A DNA stretch of 64,000 nt from Marthasterias glacialis. Its lineage: Eukaryota > Echinodermata > Asteroidea > Forcipulatida > Asteriidae. The position numbers were made by a program, and so were the translations under genes. Positions within the stretch are counted from its first letter, which is position 1, and each line of letters begins with the position of its first letter. Below, piece by piece: positions 50,293 through 60,597 of this stretch. The stretch lies in the NCBI GenBank assembly GCA_911728455.2, contig OU452229.1:9463642-9527641 (forward strand), read 5' to 3'. Below the pieces are notes generated by a model. That model saw only the letters and a program-made list of their open reading frames with translations, did not search any database and was not told where the DNA came from.

Positions 50293-50974
50293 CTATAAAA
50301 AATGAAGAAAATAAATCAAACAGAAATACTGTATCTCCCGGAAAGTTGAAGTGATCCCACTGGTTGAAAGGCAGTCACTTGATCATCCTGTCTAAAATAG
50401 TCGCGAAAAAAATCAGCTGTTAAAGACCAATTCTTGCAAAGCACCCCCTCCAGTCCTGTGTGTGTTGATGGGTGCTGGAAGCACTTGATTTAAATACTAC
50501 AAAATCAGGAAATTTGAAACATTTCTAGGAATCCAAGGTTCCCATACATTGCTTTAGAAATAGAGTGAAAATAGAAAAAATCACACACTTTGACTAATGC
50601 CATCGTATCAGAGTTTACCAGGTGTTGTGGCACTTTCAGCAGCCACTGCCAGAAACAATGGGGCAAACCTTTTCTCTTAGCGATAAGTGTAACTGGGTAA
50701 CGGGGATTTTTAAAATAGTAGCAATTTTATTTCCAGAGGATGAATTCTCTTCAACATGTCTCCTAGACGCACTCAAGGTCTGAGTTTCTACATCATCAGG
50801 GATCGATTTGGTCCCTGATGATATAGAAAATGATCTTAACTTTGTGGTGCAACTTACGCACTAAATGTTGCGCAAGTGGACTTACGTAGTTGAGTAAAGT
50901 TTTGTGAAAACAGCTGCTAACCTTGGGTTTGCCAAATTCAAACTTAACATTAGTGGCATGCAAAAAGCAAAAAT

Positions 50975-51148
50975 ATGGATCATTATACAATTGTTGTCTG
51001 CTGTGATGTGATCCATACTGTTTTGGACACCCGAGGGGGCAGATGGCACCCGAGGCGAAGCTGAGGGTGCCATCGGCCCCCCGAGGGTGTCCAAAACAGC
51101 ATGGACCACATATCACAGCAGACAACAATTGTTTTGTTATACCATGGT
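50975..51148. mobile_element. Foldback element with ~65-bp arms
   Basis: ACAATTGTTGTCTGCTGTGA ... TTTTGGACACCCGAGGGGGC on the left pairs with the right arm ending ATCACAGCAGACAACAATTG. The centre is CGAGGCGAAGCTGAGG. The loop motif resembles the GAGCCGAAGGCG centre of the 31539-31709 element. Confidence 0.8.
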
Positions 51149-51440
51149 ACGGTATTATATTGCAGGACTGTTAAAAAGGCCCTTACCGAAAAAGTTTGCA
51201 GACGACAATATTCTATTCAACAAAAGTGCGTCGATTACAAATTTTTTATCAACCAAAATGTATCAACTGGTCCCTATCGCGAGCATCATATCGAAAGTAC
51301 AGTAGTGTGCGTAGTATCAGTGGCCATAGCTGCGGTGGTATAAAACATCATAAAGGAGTGTGCTTGGATTAGCGTATAGATTTTAAGGAGCTTCTGGGAA
51401 CAGTATCCTCAGCACTAGAGAACTTTTTGTTTTCAATGAG

Positions 51441-51507
51441 GCAGACTTGTCTGAATTCAGACAAAGGTCTGAATTCAGACCTTTGTCTGAATTCAGACCT
51501 TTGTCTA
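51441..51507. repeat. Cluster of three overlapping perfect palindromes
   Basis: TCTGAATTCAGA occurs three times, each separated by CAAAGG or its complement CCTTTG, so nested palindromes of different sizes can form. The whole is about 65 bp and could extrude a cruciform. Confidence 0.85.
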
Positions 51508-53584
51508 AAGTCTAAAAACTCTCATCCCTGTGACTGTTATAAATAATTGGGAGAGACCGTTTTAGGGATTAAAATGTGTTTGACATTTAAAGTGCATTAT
51601 TCAAAAAAGAGTTTTAAAAAGAAATTTTAAAACGTTTATTTTCAATCCCATAATTTTTCTAAATTATTGTGCAAACTGCATTGTTAAAACTTTTTTAATC
51701 TTTTAGCAAAATGAACACTAAAATCTCAGAATTTTTATTTGCTGTTAATGGTTTGAATTATTAATATACTGTTTTTAGTTTTTTACATATTTAAACTTGT
51801 TTTTATTTGTAGAAATATCTTTACACAATCCAGGGAAAGATCTTTTTAAGAATGAACATTTTGTTATGACGTTAAGCACTAAAAGGATTCAGCCCACTTG
51901 TGAGCATTCCATTGTGTACAATGTACATATGACTGTACACAGATCCGTGCCTATGCCCATCTACATAGAGCCGCTTGAGCACAAAAAGTAACTTAGAGCA
52001 AAACAAAGAGATCAGCTGAAAACTATCTGATCAGCTAATGTCCACTAATTGTTAATTGTATTCTAATCTATATCACTGTAATGTTTTTAATACAACCATT
52101 ATAGCTTTTATAATAATAATAATGCCCAATATAGTTTTATTTAATAAATCAATGGGATTTGCCTATTCCCAACATTGAGTTTCATCATAAAGAATCAACT
52201 TGGGGCTTTCCCTTGGGGCTTTTCCCAATTTCGCAATACCACTTCTGCTATTGTCCACCTGATTGAATGATTGATCAATCAATTACATTCCAGAAGTATT
52301 GAATAAATATCAAAGTTGCCCAATACTGTTTCCAGTGTACACCTCAGATTTATTGAAAGAATTGTCGGCAGTCCTTTTACAGACCACAAAAGGCATATAT
52401 CTAAGGTTACTACAAAGACCAACTGGACTTTCAAAACAGCCACCATTAACTGTAAGTACATGTACATGTTGATCACATTTTTTTAAGTAAATGTATGGTT
52501 TAAAATGAGAAAAAACATATTTTTCTATAACCAGATAACTGAAAAGAACAGAGGCCAGAGTCATTGTTGAAAAAAAAGGTAAACAGTTACAGATTTTGGA
52601 AACAGTATCCTCAGAAAAAAATAAAACAGCACAATTTTTTTTCAAGTCTACAGAAAGCAATGGCTACTTTTTTCATCAAGCTGTCATAAAAGCCTGAAGT
52701 TTCTCATCCCATGTTAAGACCTTCCTGCATGTATGTTTCCAGGCAGAGATGCACATGGCTATTGAGAAACAAAACTGAAAAATCTAACGCTAAAAAATGC
52801 ACATTCAAATTTTGGGAAAACATGGCCAGAATTTGGGCAAGGTGACCCAAGCTTCAGCACCACATTTAGTATGAACCCCACTGGTGGTAGTGGGACCACA
52901 GTCAGGGTACATGTAAATGGAGGGGGGGGGGGATTACTCAAATGAAATAACGATGATACTACAACAACACTAGACATGCATGTATCTTATCTTAAAAAGC
53001 TCACAGTAAAAAGTAATCCATGCATCAGTCAAGTTAGAAATTTTGAATTTTTTCTTTACTTGTTATAAGTGATCGTGTCAGTGTTGCCACTCTTTGGCCA
53101 TTAACAATCCGAGACTTAACGGTAAACGCACACGTCAACGTGTTCTCCACACATGTGTGTTGGACGCACATCATCTCAAAGTTTCTCACAGGTCATAGGT
53201 CAATGCGTACATTTATATCCGCCGTAAAATATTTCAACTGTATCTGGAAAAAAGCGTTTTTATCAGAGAACAAACCTACTAATGACTGGTAGAAGAAGCT
53301 AATGTTGCGTGAGCATCTATAATAGGATTATCATTTTTTGGGGGTACAAAATTTTGTTGAATTTCTGATGTAAATCGGAAAAGTTTGCATTTCTGTCGTG
53401 GATTCTATAAACAAAACAAAACATTTATACATGTACATCAGACCTAAAAAAACATCTTTTAAAGGATGATTTTACATACATACATCTTACACTTTGACAT
53501 TTTAGCTCACAGAGATCACATGATAAATTAGCTCAAAAATTGTATTTCTCAGTTACCCCTGCCCTCCCCTCCCCAAAAAAAACA

Positions 53585-53997
53585 AAATAAAATAAAATAA
53601 AATAAAATAGATGAAATAGATGAAATAGATGAAATAGATGAAATAGATGAAATAGATGAAATAGATGAAATAGATGAAATAGATGAAATAGATGAAACAG
53701 ATGAAACAGATGAAACAGATGAAACAGATGAAACAGATGAAATAGATGAAATAGATGAAATAGATGAAATAGATGAAATAGATGAAATAGATGAAATAGA
53801 TGAAATAGATGAAATAGATGAAATAGATCAAATAGATGAAATAGATGAAATAGATGAAATAGATGAAATAGATGAAATAGATGAAATAGATGAAATAGAT
53901 GAAATAGATGAAATAGATGAAATAGATGAAATAGATGAAATAGATGAAATAGATGAAATAGATGAAATAGATAAAATAGATAAAATAAATAAAATAA
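53585..53997. repeat. 9-bp minisatellite (GATGAAATA)n upstream of the deaminase
   Basis: About 42 units of GATGAAATA, with a block of GATGAAACA variants at about 53691-53738 and an AAAATA-rich edge on each side. The nine-base unit keeps frames open on the minus strand (FIY repeats), which are not genes. It ends about 240 bp before the deaminase start codon. Confidence 0.95.
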
Positions 53998-54235
53998 AAA
54001 CCCTCAACAACAAAAACGCAATGGCCGAGCTTAGGACCATTCATAATTTTTATGGGTCCTTGATTTCCAAATAGGGGGAGGGGAGAGTAACTAATGTAAG
54101 GAGGGGGCCGTAAACTAACAATAAGGAAACAAGATAGTTCACTACATCACACACAATCTGCAAGTTCTTCTTGCATTGCCCAAAAAGCTGAGATAAAGAT
54201 GTTCTGTCTGAATTTGCTACAGGAATTATACCAGC

Positions 54236-55144
54236 ATGGCAAGCAACGTGCCGCACAGTTGTGAAGATGACATTGAAATCATGATCAGAACGGGTGTACA
54301 GGATTGGCGTCACTTGGTATCAGATCGATATAAATGGCCAAATAAAGCCATTCTTTTAGTTCAAAGTGACAGACTGAACAAGATTTATCACAGCAGACCA
54401 AACAAGATTTATCACAGCAGACCAAGACAAGGAAGTCTAGCACATCATGCTGAGTGTGAATTCCTAGATGACATTGAGTCTGAGGATCGGACCTTATCAT
54501 TGGAAGACAGTTTTTCCAGGATGCGCATGTCCCAGCAGACGACTGAATATGAACTCTACATCAATTACTCCCCTTGTGTTGATTGTGCTGACCGGATCAT
54601 ACAATTCCTACATTACCATCCTTCTGTTGAGTTTCACATCCACTATGCCATGACTTACCGTGATAACAATGGCCTCAGAATGTTAAAGCATCAAGACAGG
54701 ATTACCTTGGCACCCATGAATAATTGCAACTGGAAATCTTTTCTAACATCATTTCTGAACATTCACATAAACAAACTGTTGAACTTGAAAAAAAAGTTTC
54801 AATATAATTCAGGGTACAATTCATTGGAGATAACAGTTAAAGACTTGGGCATTGAAAACTCTCCTGAATGGATACAAAGTAGAGAGAAATCAGACAAGAA
54901 TGAAAAAGAAAAACTTGAAAAACTTGAAGGTTATAGCCCATATGGGGCAGGTTATGACCACTATGGGGGCAGTTATGACCACTATGGGGGTAGTTATGAC
55001 CACTATGGGGAAGGTCATGATCACTATGGGGGAGGTCATGATCACTATGGGGGAGGTTATGGTCACCATGGGGAAGGTTATGGTCACCATGGGGGAGATT
55101 ATGGTCACCATGGGGGAGGTTATGGTCACCATGGGGAATGTTAG
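54236..55144 (+). CDS. AID/APOBEC-like cytidine deaminase with Gly/His/Tyr repeat tail
   Basis: Single-exon frame of 302 residues; the ATG has A at -3 and G at +4. The deaminase core covers about residues 20-175: strand KAILLVQSD, zinc/proton-shuttle motif H71-A-E73, then SPCVDCAD with C114 and C117 after a strand ELYINY. It continues RIIQFLHYHP, FHIHYAMTY, GLRMLK and CNWKSFLTSF, the same order as SWSPCxxC, LRIFTARLY, GLRRL and CWNTF in AID. The HAE-to-PC spacer (39 residues) is longer than the usual 23-28. An eight-residue block, NKIYHSRP, is duplicated just before HAE. Residues 211-230 are charged and lead into a tail of heptads (GYDHYGG, GYGHHGG) from 231 to 302. The family edits cytosine in single-stranded DNA or RNA. 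Invertebrate members have been linked to innate immunity, but the substrate here is unknown. The tail has no counterpart known to me. Confidence 0.88.
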   Translation: MASNVPHSCEDDIEIMIRTGVQDWRHLVSDRYKWPNKAILLVQSDRLNKIYHSRPNKIYHSRPRQGSLAHHAECEFLDDIESEDRTLSLEDSFSRMRMSQQTTEYELYINYSPCVDCADRIIQFLHYHPSVEFHIHYAMTYRDNNGLRMLKHQDRITLAPMNNCNWKSFLTSFLNIHINKLLNLKKKFQYNSGYNSLEITVKDLGIENSPEWIQSREKSDKNEKEKLEKLEGYSPYGAGYDHYGGSYDHYGGSYDHYGEGHDHYGGGHDHYGGGYGHHGEGYGHHGGDYGHHGGGYGHHGEC

Positions 55145-55795
55145 GGTCACCATGGGGGAGATTATGGTCACCATGGGGGAGGTTATGGTCACCATGGGGA
55201 ATGTTAGGGTCACCATGGGGGAGGTTATGGTCACCATGGGGGAGATTATGGTCACCATGAGGGAGGTTATGGTCACCATGGGGGAGATTATGGTCACCAT
55301 GGGGGAGGTTATGGTCACCATGGGGGAGGTTATGGTCACCATGGGGGAGGTTATGGTCACCATGGGGGAGGTTAGGGTCACCATGGGGGAGGTTATGGTC
55401 ACCATGGGGGAGGTTATGGTCACCATGGGGGAGGTTAGGGTCACCATGGGGGAGGTTATGGTCACCATGGGGGAGGTTAGGGTCACCATGGGGGAGGTTA
55501 TGGTCACCATGGGGAATGTTAGGGTCACCATGGGGGAGGTTATGGTCACCATGGGGGAGATTATGGTCACCATGGGGGAGGTTATGGTCACCATGGGGGA
55601 GATTATGGTCACCATGGGGGAGGTTATGGTCACCATGGGGGAGGTTATGGTCACCATGGGGAATGTTAGGGTCACCATGGGGGAGGTTATGGTCACCATG
55701 GGGGAGATTATGGTCACCATGGGGAATGTTAGGGTCACCATGGGGGAGGTTATGGTCACCATGGGGGAGGTTATGGTCACCACGGGTTTCGGGGA
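54943..55795. repeat. 21-bp array encoding and following the deaminase tail
   Basis: About 40 units of GGAGGTTATGGTCACCATGGG (shown less one base: GAGGTTATGGTCACCATGGG). The first ten or so are inside the deaminase frame and read GYDHYGG/GYGHHGG. A unit variant GGGGAATGTTAGGGTCACC places the stop at 55142-55144. The same variant recurs near 55204, 55519, 55668 and 55730, and GGTTAGGGT variants recur near 55371-55490. Divergent units lie at the left edge; the middle is highly homogeneous. All other long frames here, on both strands, are shadows of the 21-bp period. Confidence 0.95.
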
Positions 55796-56127
55796 GGGGG
55801 GGCCTAACTTCGTCTGGCGCAACGTGAGCATTTTTTTTGGGGGGTGCCACTTTCTGAACACAATTGGTTTTTTTTGATAAAGCCATAGTTTTATTTTTGA
55901 AAATGCCATACATTAACACATGGTGGCCTAGTTGGCCTGGTAACTACCTTTTTATATTGTACACTGTAACTATAGTAATATTAACAGTATGCTCATCCCT
56001 AAATGGACCATCTTTGTACGCCGTTGCCACGGCAATAGATCAAATAATTCTACATTCAAAATTTTGTATACACACCCTGTTTTTTTCAATACACACCCTG
56101 TTCCACTAATCCTGCCTACCAAAACTA
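55796..56127. other. Non-repeat segment splitting the 21-bp array
   Basis: About 330 bp without the 21-bp unit, starting in a G-rich run and GCCTAACTTCGTCTGGCGCA, and containing ACACACCCTGTT twice near its right end. No gene is seen. It may be an insertion into a once continuous array or diverged flank. Confidence 0.4.
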
Positions 56128-56345
56128 CCCCCATGGCATTGGGGTAGTTATGGCCACTGTGGGGGAGGTTATGGTCAGCATGGGGGAGGTTATGGTCAAT
56201 GTGGGGGTAGTTATGGTCATCATGGGGAAGGTTATGGTCACCATGGGGGTAGTTATGGCCACTATGGGGTAGTTATGGCCACTATGGGGGAGGTTATGGT
56301 CACCATGGGGGAGGTTATGGTCACTATGGGGGAGGAAGATTCTGA
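56128..56345 (+). repeat. Second block of the 21-bp array
   Basis: Ten or so units such as GTAGTTATGGCCACTATGGG and GGAGGTTATGGTCACCATGG. They are more diverged, like the first units of the left block. One frame reads GYGHYGG and ends GGGRF with TGA at 56343-56345. It looks like the original distal end of the deaminase tail. Confidence 0.8.
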
Positions 56346-56531
56346 CAATGAGGAAGGTTTTTATTAACTTAGAGGAAGGTTCTGAGGATGCAACGGAAAT
56401 CCCCAATCTACAATCCTGGACTTGAGTCTAATGTTTTACATATTCAGGCGCCATTTCAAAGATTAAACCAACCCCTAAGCTACACAATTTATTTAAACAT
56501 TTGGACCGTAACATTTAGGGATTTTTCCAAC

Positions 56532-57735
56532 ATGCCACAGACGAGTCGTCGACCGGCACGGTTAGCTTCACCAAGTGTGGTGGTACCGGTCCTGGGAGCC
56601 AGTCGCCGGGGTCGTCGTGGCAGCACCAGCAGAGGCGGGGGTTGTAGGCCAGCTCGTCGGCGCAGCACACTGGCATCATCGGCTGCTGCATCGTACACCA
56701 CAAGTGGATGCTGCGCATGTAGAATCTGTGCCCTCTAGCTCGCCGGTTGATGTCGGGGCTCCAGCAGGTTCATTGGCTGCTTTGGGTGAGTCGGGCGGAA
56801 ATGTCTCTGAGGTTTGTGTGCCACAATCTGTTCTTTTCAGAGCACCGGGGGATAGTTTTGTTGGGCCTCACATAAATGTTGTAACTTCCGGGGGACATGT
56901 CAGTTCAACTGGTTATGCTCATGGCAGTGGTGGTACAAGTTCTACTATTAATACCGGTACGAGCCCTAATGTATTTCCAGGCTTTGGGCAAGTTCAACAA
57001 CATATCCCTGGGCCTGATGTTCACGTTGTAACATTTGGGAGACATGTCAGTTCGAGCAATGATATTAATAATAATAGGCCTACATGTAGTACGGGTAGTA
57101 TTGGTAATTGGCCTGGTAATACCAGTAGTAGTAGTACTAGTAGTAGTAGTACTAGTAGTAGTAGTACTAACGTTAGTAGTGGTAACACAACAAATAGTCA
57201 CGTTGGTCCTAGTGGTGGGCCTACCTTTGGTGGTGTTTCAGTGAACTTGGGTAGGCCATCGGCCATTCCATCGATGCAGAGCTCCGGTGCTTTGGCTTTC
57301 CATGTGCCCATGGCACTGAAGGAAAATCCAAGGTAATGCTAGGTAATGCTAGACCGCACTTTAATCAAGGTCGGGGGGTACTGGTTACCAGGCTATTGGT
57401 ACACATATTTGTTTTTCTTTTAATACGGACAAGGGTTGTCATTGGCAACGTTGCCGTTTTTCCCATAGATGTAAACGTTGTAACATGGAAGGTCATGGAA
57501 TAACTACATTTAATGTGCGGTTCAGTAACAGTAGGCTTAGTGTTGGTAATGGGAATAGTGCAGTCAGGTCGGTCAGAAACGGTTCGCAGAATTTTTCGTC
57601 CCAACTCTCGGGTTGTAGTTTGCAAAATGGGCCGGTCGCCCAACAAGCAAGTTCTCCCATTGCTATGACAAGTAGCGGCGAGCACAAAGGGGCTGAGCAG
57701 AACGTGCGTGGGAATTTTCGTGCCCCCAACGCCAA
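56532..57735 (+). pseudogene. Ngaro gag-like region, frameshifted
   Basis: An Arg/Ser-rich start (MPQTSRRPARLAS) overlaps a second frame that runs to 57336, rich in Gly, Ser and Asn with an (S/T)-only AGTAGT tract near 57125-57180. Near 57320-57350 a direct duplication of GGTAATGCTA breaks the frame. Further on a third frame carries a knuckle with the spacing C-x9-C-x5-C-x4-H-x-C-x2-C-x4-H at 57410-57490. It ends at 57736-57738. This pattern is typical of the nucleocapsid-like part of DIRS-group gag. Confidence 0.6.
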
Positions 57736-59289
57736 TTAACTTGAGTATTTTGCGTAGTTGGTTGTGCGACAGGGCGGCCGCTTATCTTCTTCTGACTGGG
57801 TTTGCTAATGGTTTCAAAAATGGTTTCAACGGGCCGAGGGTGGGACGTGATTCTGACTGCCTTTTCATTGGCTGCTCAACGGCCGCAGTTAGTACAAGAA
57901 AAGTTGAGTAAGGAAATCAGTTTAGGTAGGATTGCAGGCCCCTTTGATTCTCTGCCTTTCCCAGATTTACAGTGTTCACCCATTGGTTTAGTTCCCAAAC
58001 ATGAACCAAATTCTTTCAGGCTGATTCATCACTTATCATTTCCATCAGGCGGATTAATTAATGATTTTATTGATAGGTCTTCTTGCACAGTGCATAACAC
58101 GTTATTCGATCAAGCAGTGGAAATGGTCATGGGGGCAGGTCCCGGGACTTGGATGGCAAAATCCGATATTAAATCCGCTTTCCAGTTACTGCTGATGTCC
58201 CCCTCAGATTTTGAGTTGTTGGGATTTCGATTCAATGGTCAACATTATTATGACAGATGCTTACCGATGGGTTGATCCATTTCATGTTCTCTTTTTGAGA
58301 CATTCAGCACATTTCTTGAGTTCAAGGTACGTCACGTAACACAATCAAATTGTGTTACTCATTATTTGGACAATTTTCTTTTCGTGGGTTTGTCAGCACT
58401 CGGTTGTGATTCTTTATTACAAGCCTTTAAAGGCGTTTGTTCCTCATTGGGGGTCCCTATCGCGTTGGAGAAGACCACGAGTCCTAGTCAATCCATAATT
58501 TTTCTGGGTTTAGAAATTGATTCAGTGGAGAGGCAGGTTCGGGTTCCGGCAGAAAAAGTACGGGCTTTGTGTAATCTGATTCAAGTGACAATGCGTAAAT
58601 CCAAAGTAACGCTGCGGCATATCCAATCACTACTCGGATCCCTCAATTTTGTCTGCCGGGCAATTGCTCCTGGGTGAGCATTTACCTGGCGCCTGGTTGG
58701 TCTTACCAAAGGTGTTACGAGACCACATCATAAAATTTGGATTTCCACTGGGGCCAAGCTGGATTTGCTAACAAGGTTGGAATTTCTCAACCATTTTAAT
58801 GGTATTTCGCCGTTTCGCCAGCTGCGTTGGGATCACAATAAGGCAATATCGCTGTTTACCGATGCGGCCGGCAGTATTGGTTATGGGGGTTACTTTGACA
58901 GGCACTGGTTCCAAGGCCGGTGGCACCCTGCCTTTCTTGACGACCCCCTGTCCATTGCTTGGTTAGAATATTACCCACTGGTTGTGGCGGTGCATTGCTG
59001 GGGCGATAGACTAGCGAACCGGAGAGTGCTTTTTCGCACGGACAACAGTGCAGTTGTGCATAGTATTAATGGGCAAACTTCCCGTTGTGATAAGATAATG
59101 CAATTAGTTTGTAATTTCGTATGTCATTGCCATACGCACAATATCTTGTTTAGATCGGTTCACGTTCCGGGGGTTCATAATGACATTGCGGATTCCCTGT
59201 CTGGTTTTCAGATTGAACGTTTTCAGATGTTGGCCCCGGGGGCGGATCAGGTCATGACAGTAATTCCGGAACATCTTCGCATCGGATAG
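57708..59289 (+). pseudogene. Ngaro reverse transcriptase and RNase H, broken
   Basis: RT segments visible are LVPKHEPNSFRLIHHLSFP, WMAKSDIKSAFQLL (catalytic Asp), RCLPMG, the active-site box near 58360-58374 and SIIFLGLEID. RNase H shows LFTDAAGSIGYGG, FRTDNSAVVHSIN and NDIADSLSG. Breaks: a frameshift near 57870, TGA at 58273-58275 inside the conserved PMG motif, and TGA at 58675-58677. The active-site box reads YLDN, with Asn at the second Asp position (codon 58372-58374). Confidence 0.78.
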
Positions 59290-60236
59290 CAGGTGAGGTT
59301 CAACGGCTGTTATCAGTAGCTTTTGCTTCCAATACGCAAAAAACCTACCACACCGGGTGGAGAGCATTTTGTCAATTTTGTAGTTTGCGATTAGACTGCG
59401 GGTTTGTGGCAACATCGCAGGATGTGTGCGAATTTGTTGCTTGGTTGTCACTGAAACGACTGGCCCCAAGCTCCATCGCTACATATGTATCTGGGGTGGG
59501 GTTTCATTACAAGATTAATGGTTTGCCTGATCCTACGCGTGATTTTCAGGTAGCAAAATTGTTGGAGGGCTGCCGGCGGGACCGTCCATCCACAGATAAC
59601 AGATTGCCCATTTCAATCTCAATTTTGTCTAATCTATTACGGGCTCTCCCACACGTGTGTGTGAGCCAGTTCGAGGTTGTGTTGTTTCGAGCAGCCATGT
59701 TAGGCGCGTTTTTTGGGTTCATGCACGTTGGCGAGTTTGCCGCAGATTCAAAGACTCGTTTACAAGAGTCACTGTTGAGTTTTTCTGATGTTCAATTTTG
59801 TGATATTGGTACGCCAGCGGTTTCAGTACTTGTCAAATTTCGTTTCACGGAAACAAATAAAACCAATTCCCCTCAAGTGATTCATTTAACGCAATCGAAT
59901 GATCAGTTTCTTTGCCCAGTTAGGGCATTTTCTGAATTTGCAGCAGGGAGGCCCTGTTTGTCTCAGTCATTTTTCTGTCATTTTGATGGAAGCCCCCTCA
60001 CTCGTTTTCAATTTAATGCCGTCTTGAAGAAAGCCGTAGCATTTTCCGGGGCTGGGGCATCACATTTTAGGGCACATTCCTTCTGCATTGGGGCGGCTTC
60101 AACAGCACATGATTTGGGTGTTCCTTACAGTGATATAAAGGATATGGGCAGCTGGCGTTCTGATGCAGTTGCGACATATATTAGTCCAGCAGCGAGTTGT
60201 TTTTTACCGGGTTTGAGTAAAGTAAATAAATTGTAA
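59283..60236 (+). pseudogene. Ngaro tyrosine recombinase, catalytic arginines lost
   Basis: Continuous frame from about 59283 to the stop at 60234-60236, starting in the typical SNTQKTYHTGWRAF segment of the core-binding domain. The catalytic domain is recognisable (AAMLGAFFGF...VGEF, FRAHSF.IGAAS, MGSWRSDAVATYI). The nucleophilic Tyr is present (codon 60177-60179). The first catalytic Arg position holds His (59724-59726), and the Arg of the H-x-x-R motif holds Cys (60084-60086). The protein would not be an active recombinase. Confidence 0.8.
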
Positions 60237-60259
60237 TTCAGTCTGATTTTCTGTCTTGA

Positions 60260-60597
60260 ACAGGTTGTGATGTGTGGATCATAGGGGACTCCATCATTTG
60301 TCGTGCCCAGGGTAGTTTCCAATGTACTCCGCGGGTGCGATGGAATGGTCGTGGTGGGGCTCGGCTTAGTGACTTATCCGCGTTGTTGACAGACCTTGCC
60401 TGTTCTGGACCTCCTCCAGGGCCGATCATTGTGCATCTCGGCACCAATGATCTAGTCCCGTTGGACTCCTATTGTGTGGGCCAAAGCATTCGCATTTTTA
60501 TGGAGGAATGTTGGGCACGATTTCCAAGTGCCCAGCTTGTTTTGTCCGATGTCCTCCCTCGGGCTTGCTTTTTCGGGCCCTGTCACAATCCAAATTA
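60260..60597 (+). CDS. SGNH/GDSL-hydrolase-like frame of the Ngaro element
   Basis: The frame shows block I WIIGDSIICRA with the GDS serine, then GARLSDLSALL and block III IIVHLGTNDLV with the GTND motif. It ends early at TAA 60595-60597, before the usual D-x-x-H block; a DGVHLS-like piece survives in another frame near 60710. A pyrimidine-rich TTGAACAG just before the first codon might be a splice acceptor. Such hydrolase frames are a known accessory of animal Ngaro elements; their role is unknown. Probably truncated. Confidence 0.65.

Larger units (their letters stand above)
50293..53584. other. Upstream of the last recognised ATIC exon; no gene seen
   Basis: The missing upstream ATIC exons were looked for on the minus strand (GMNPHQ, KHVSPAG and LGGRVKTLHP equivalents) and not found. 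Apart from a foldback element at 50975-51148 and a palindrome cluster at 51441-51507, the stretch is AT-rich with no recognisable coding sequence. Confidence 0.45.

Noticed and set aside
50796..51128. 110-codon minus-strand frame
   Set aside because: Mostly the arms of a foldback element.
53553..54044. Minus-strand FIY-repeat open frame
   Set aside because: Created by the 9-bp minisatellite; composition is not protein-like.
54837..55919. Three overlapping 340-360-codon open frames over the 21-bp array
   Set aside because: They are other-frame and antisense readings of a 21-bp period. Only the frame continuous with the deaminase has an upstream domain.
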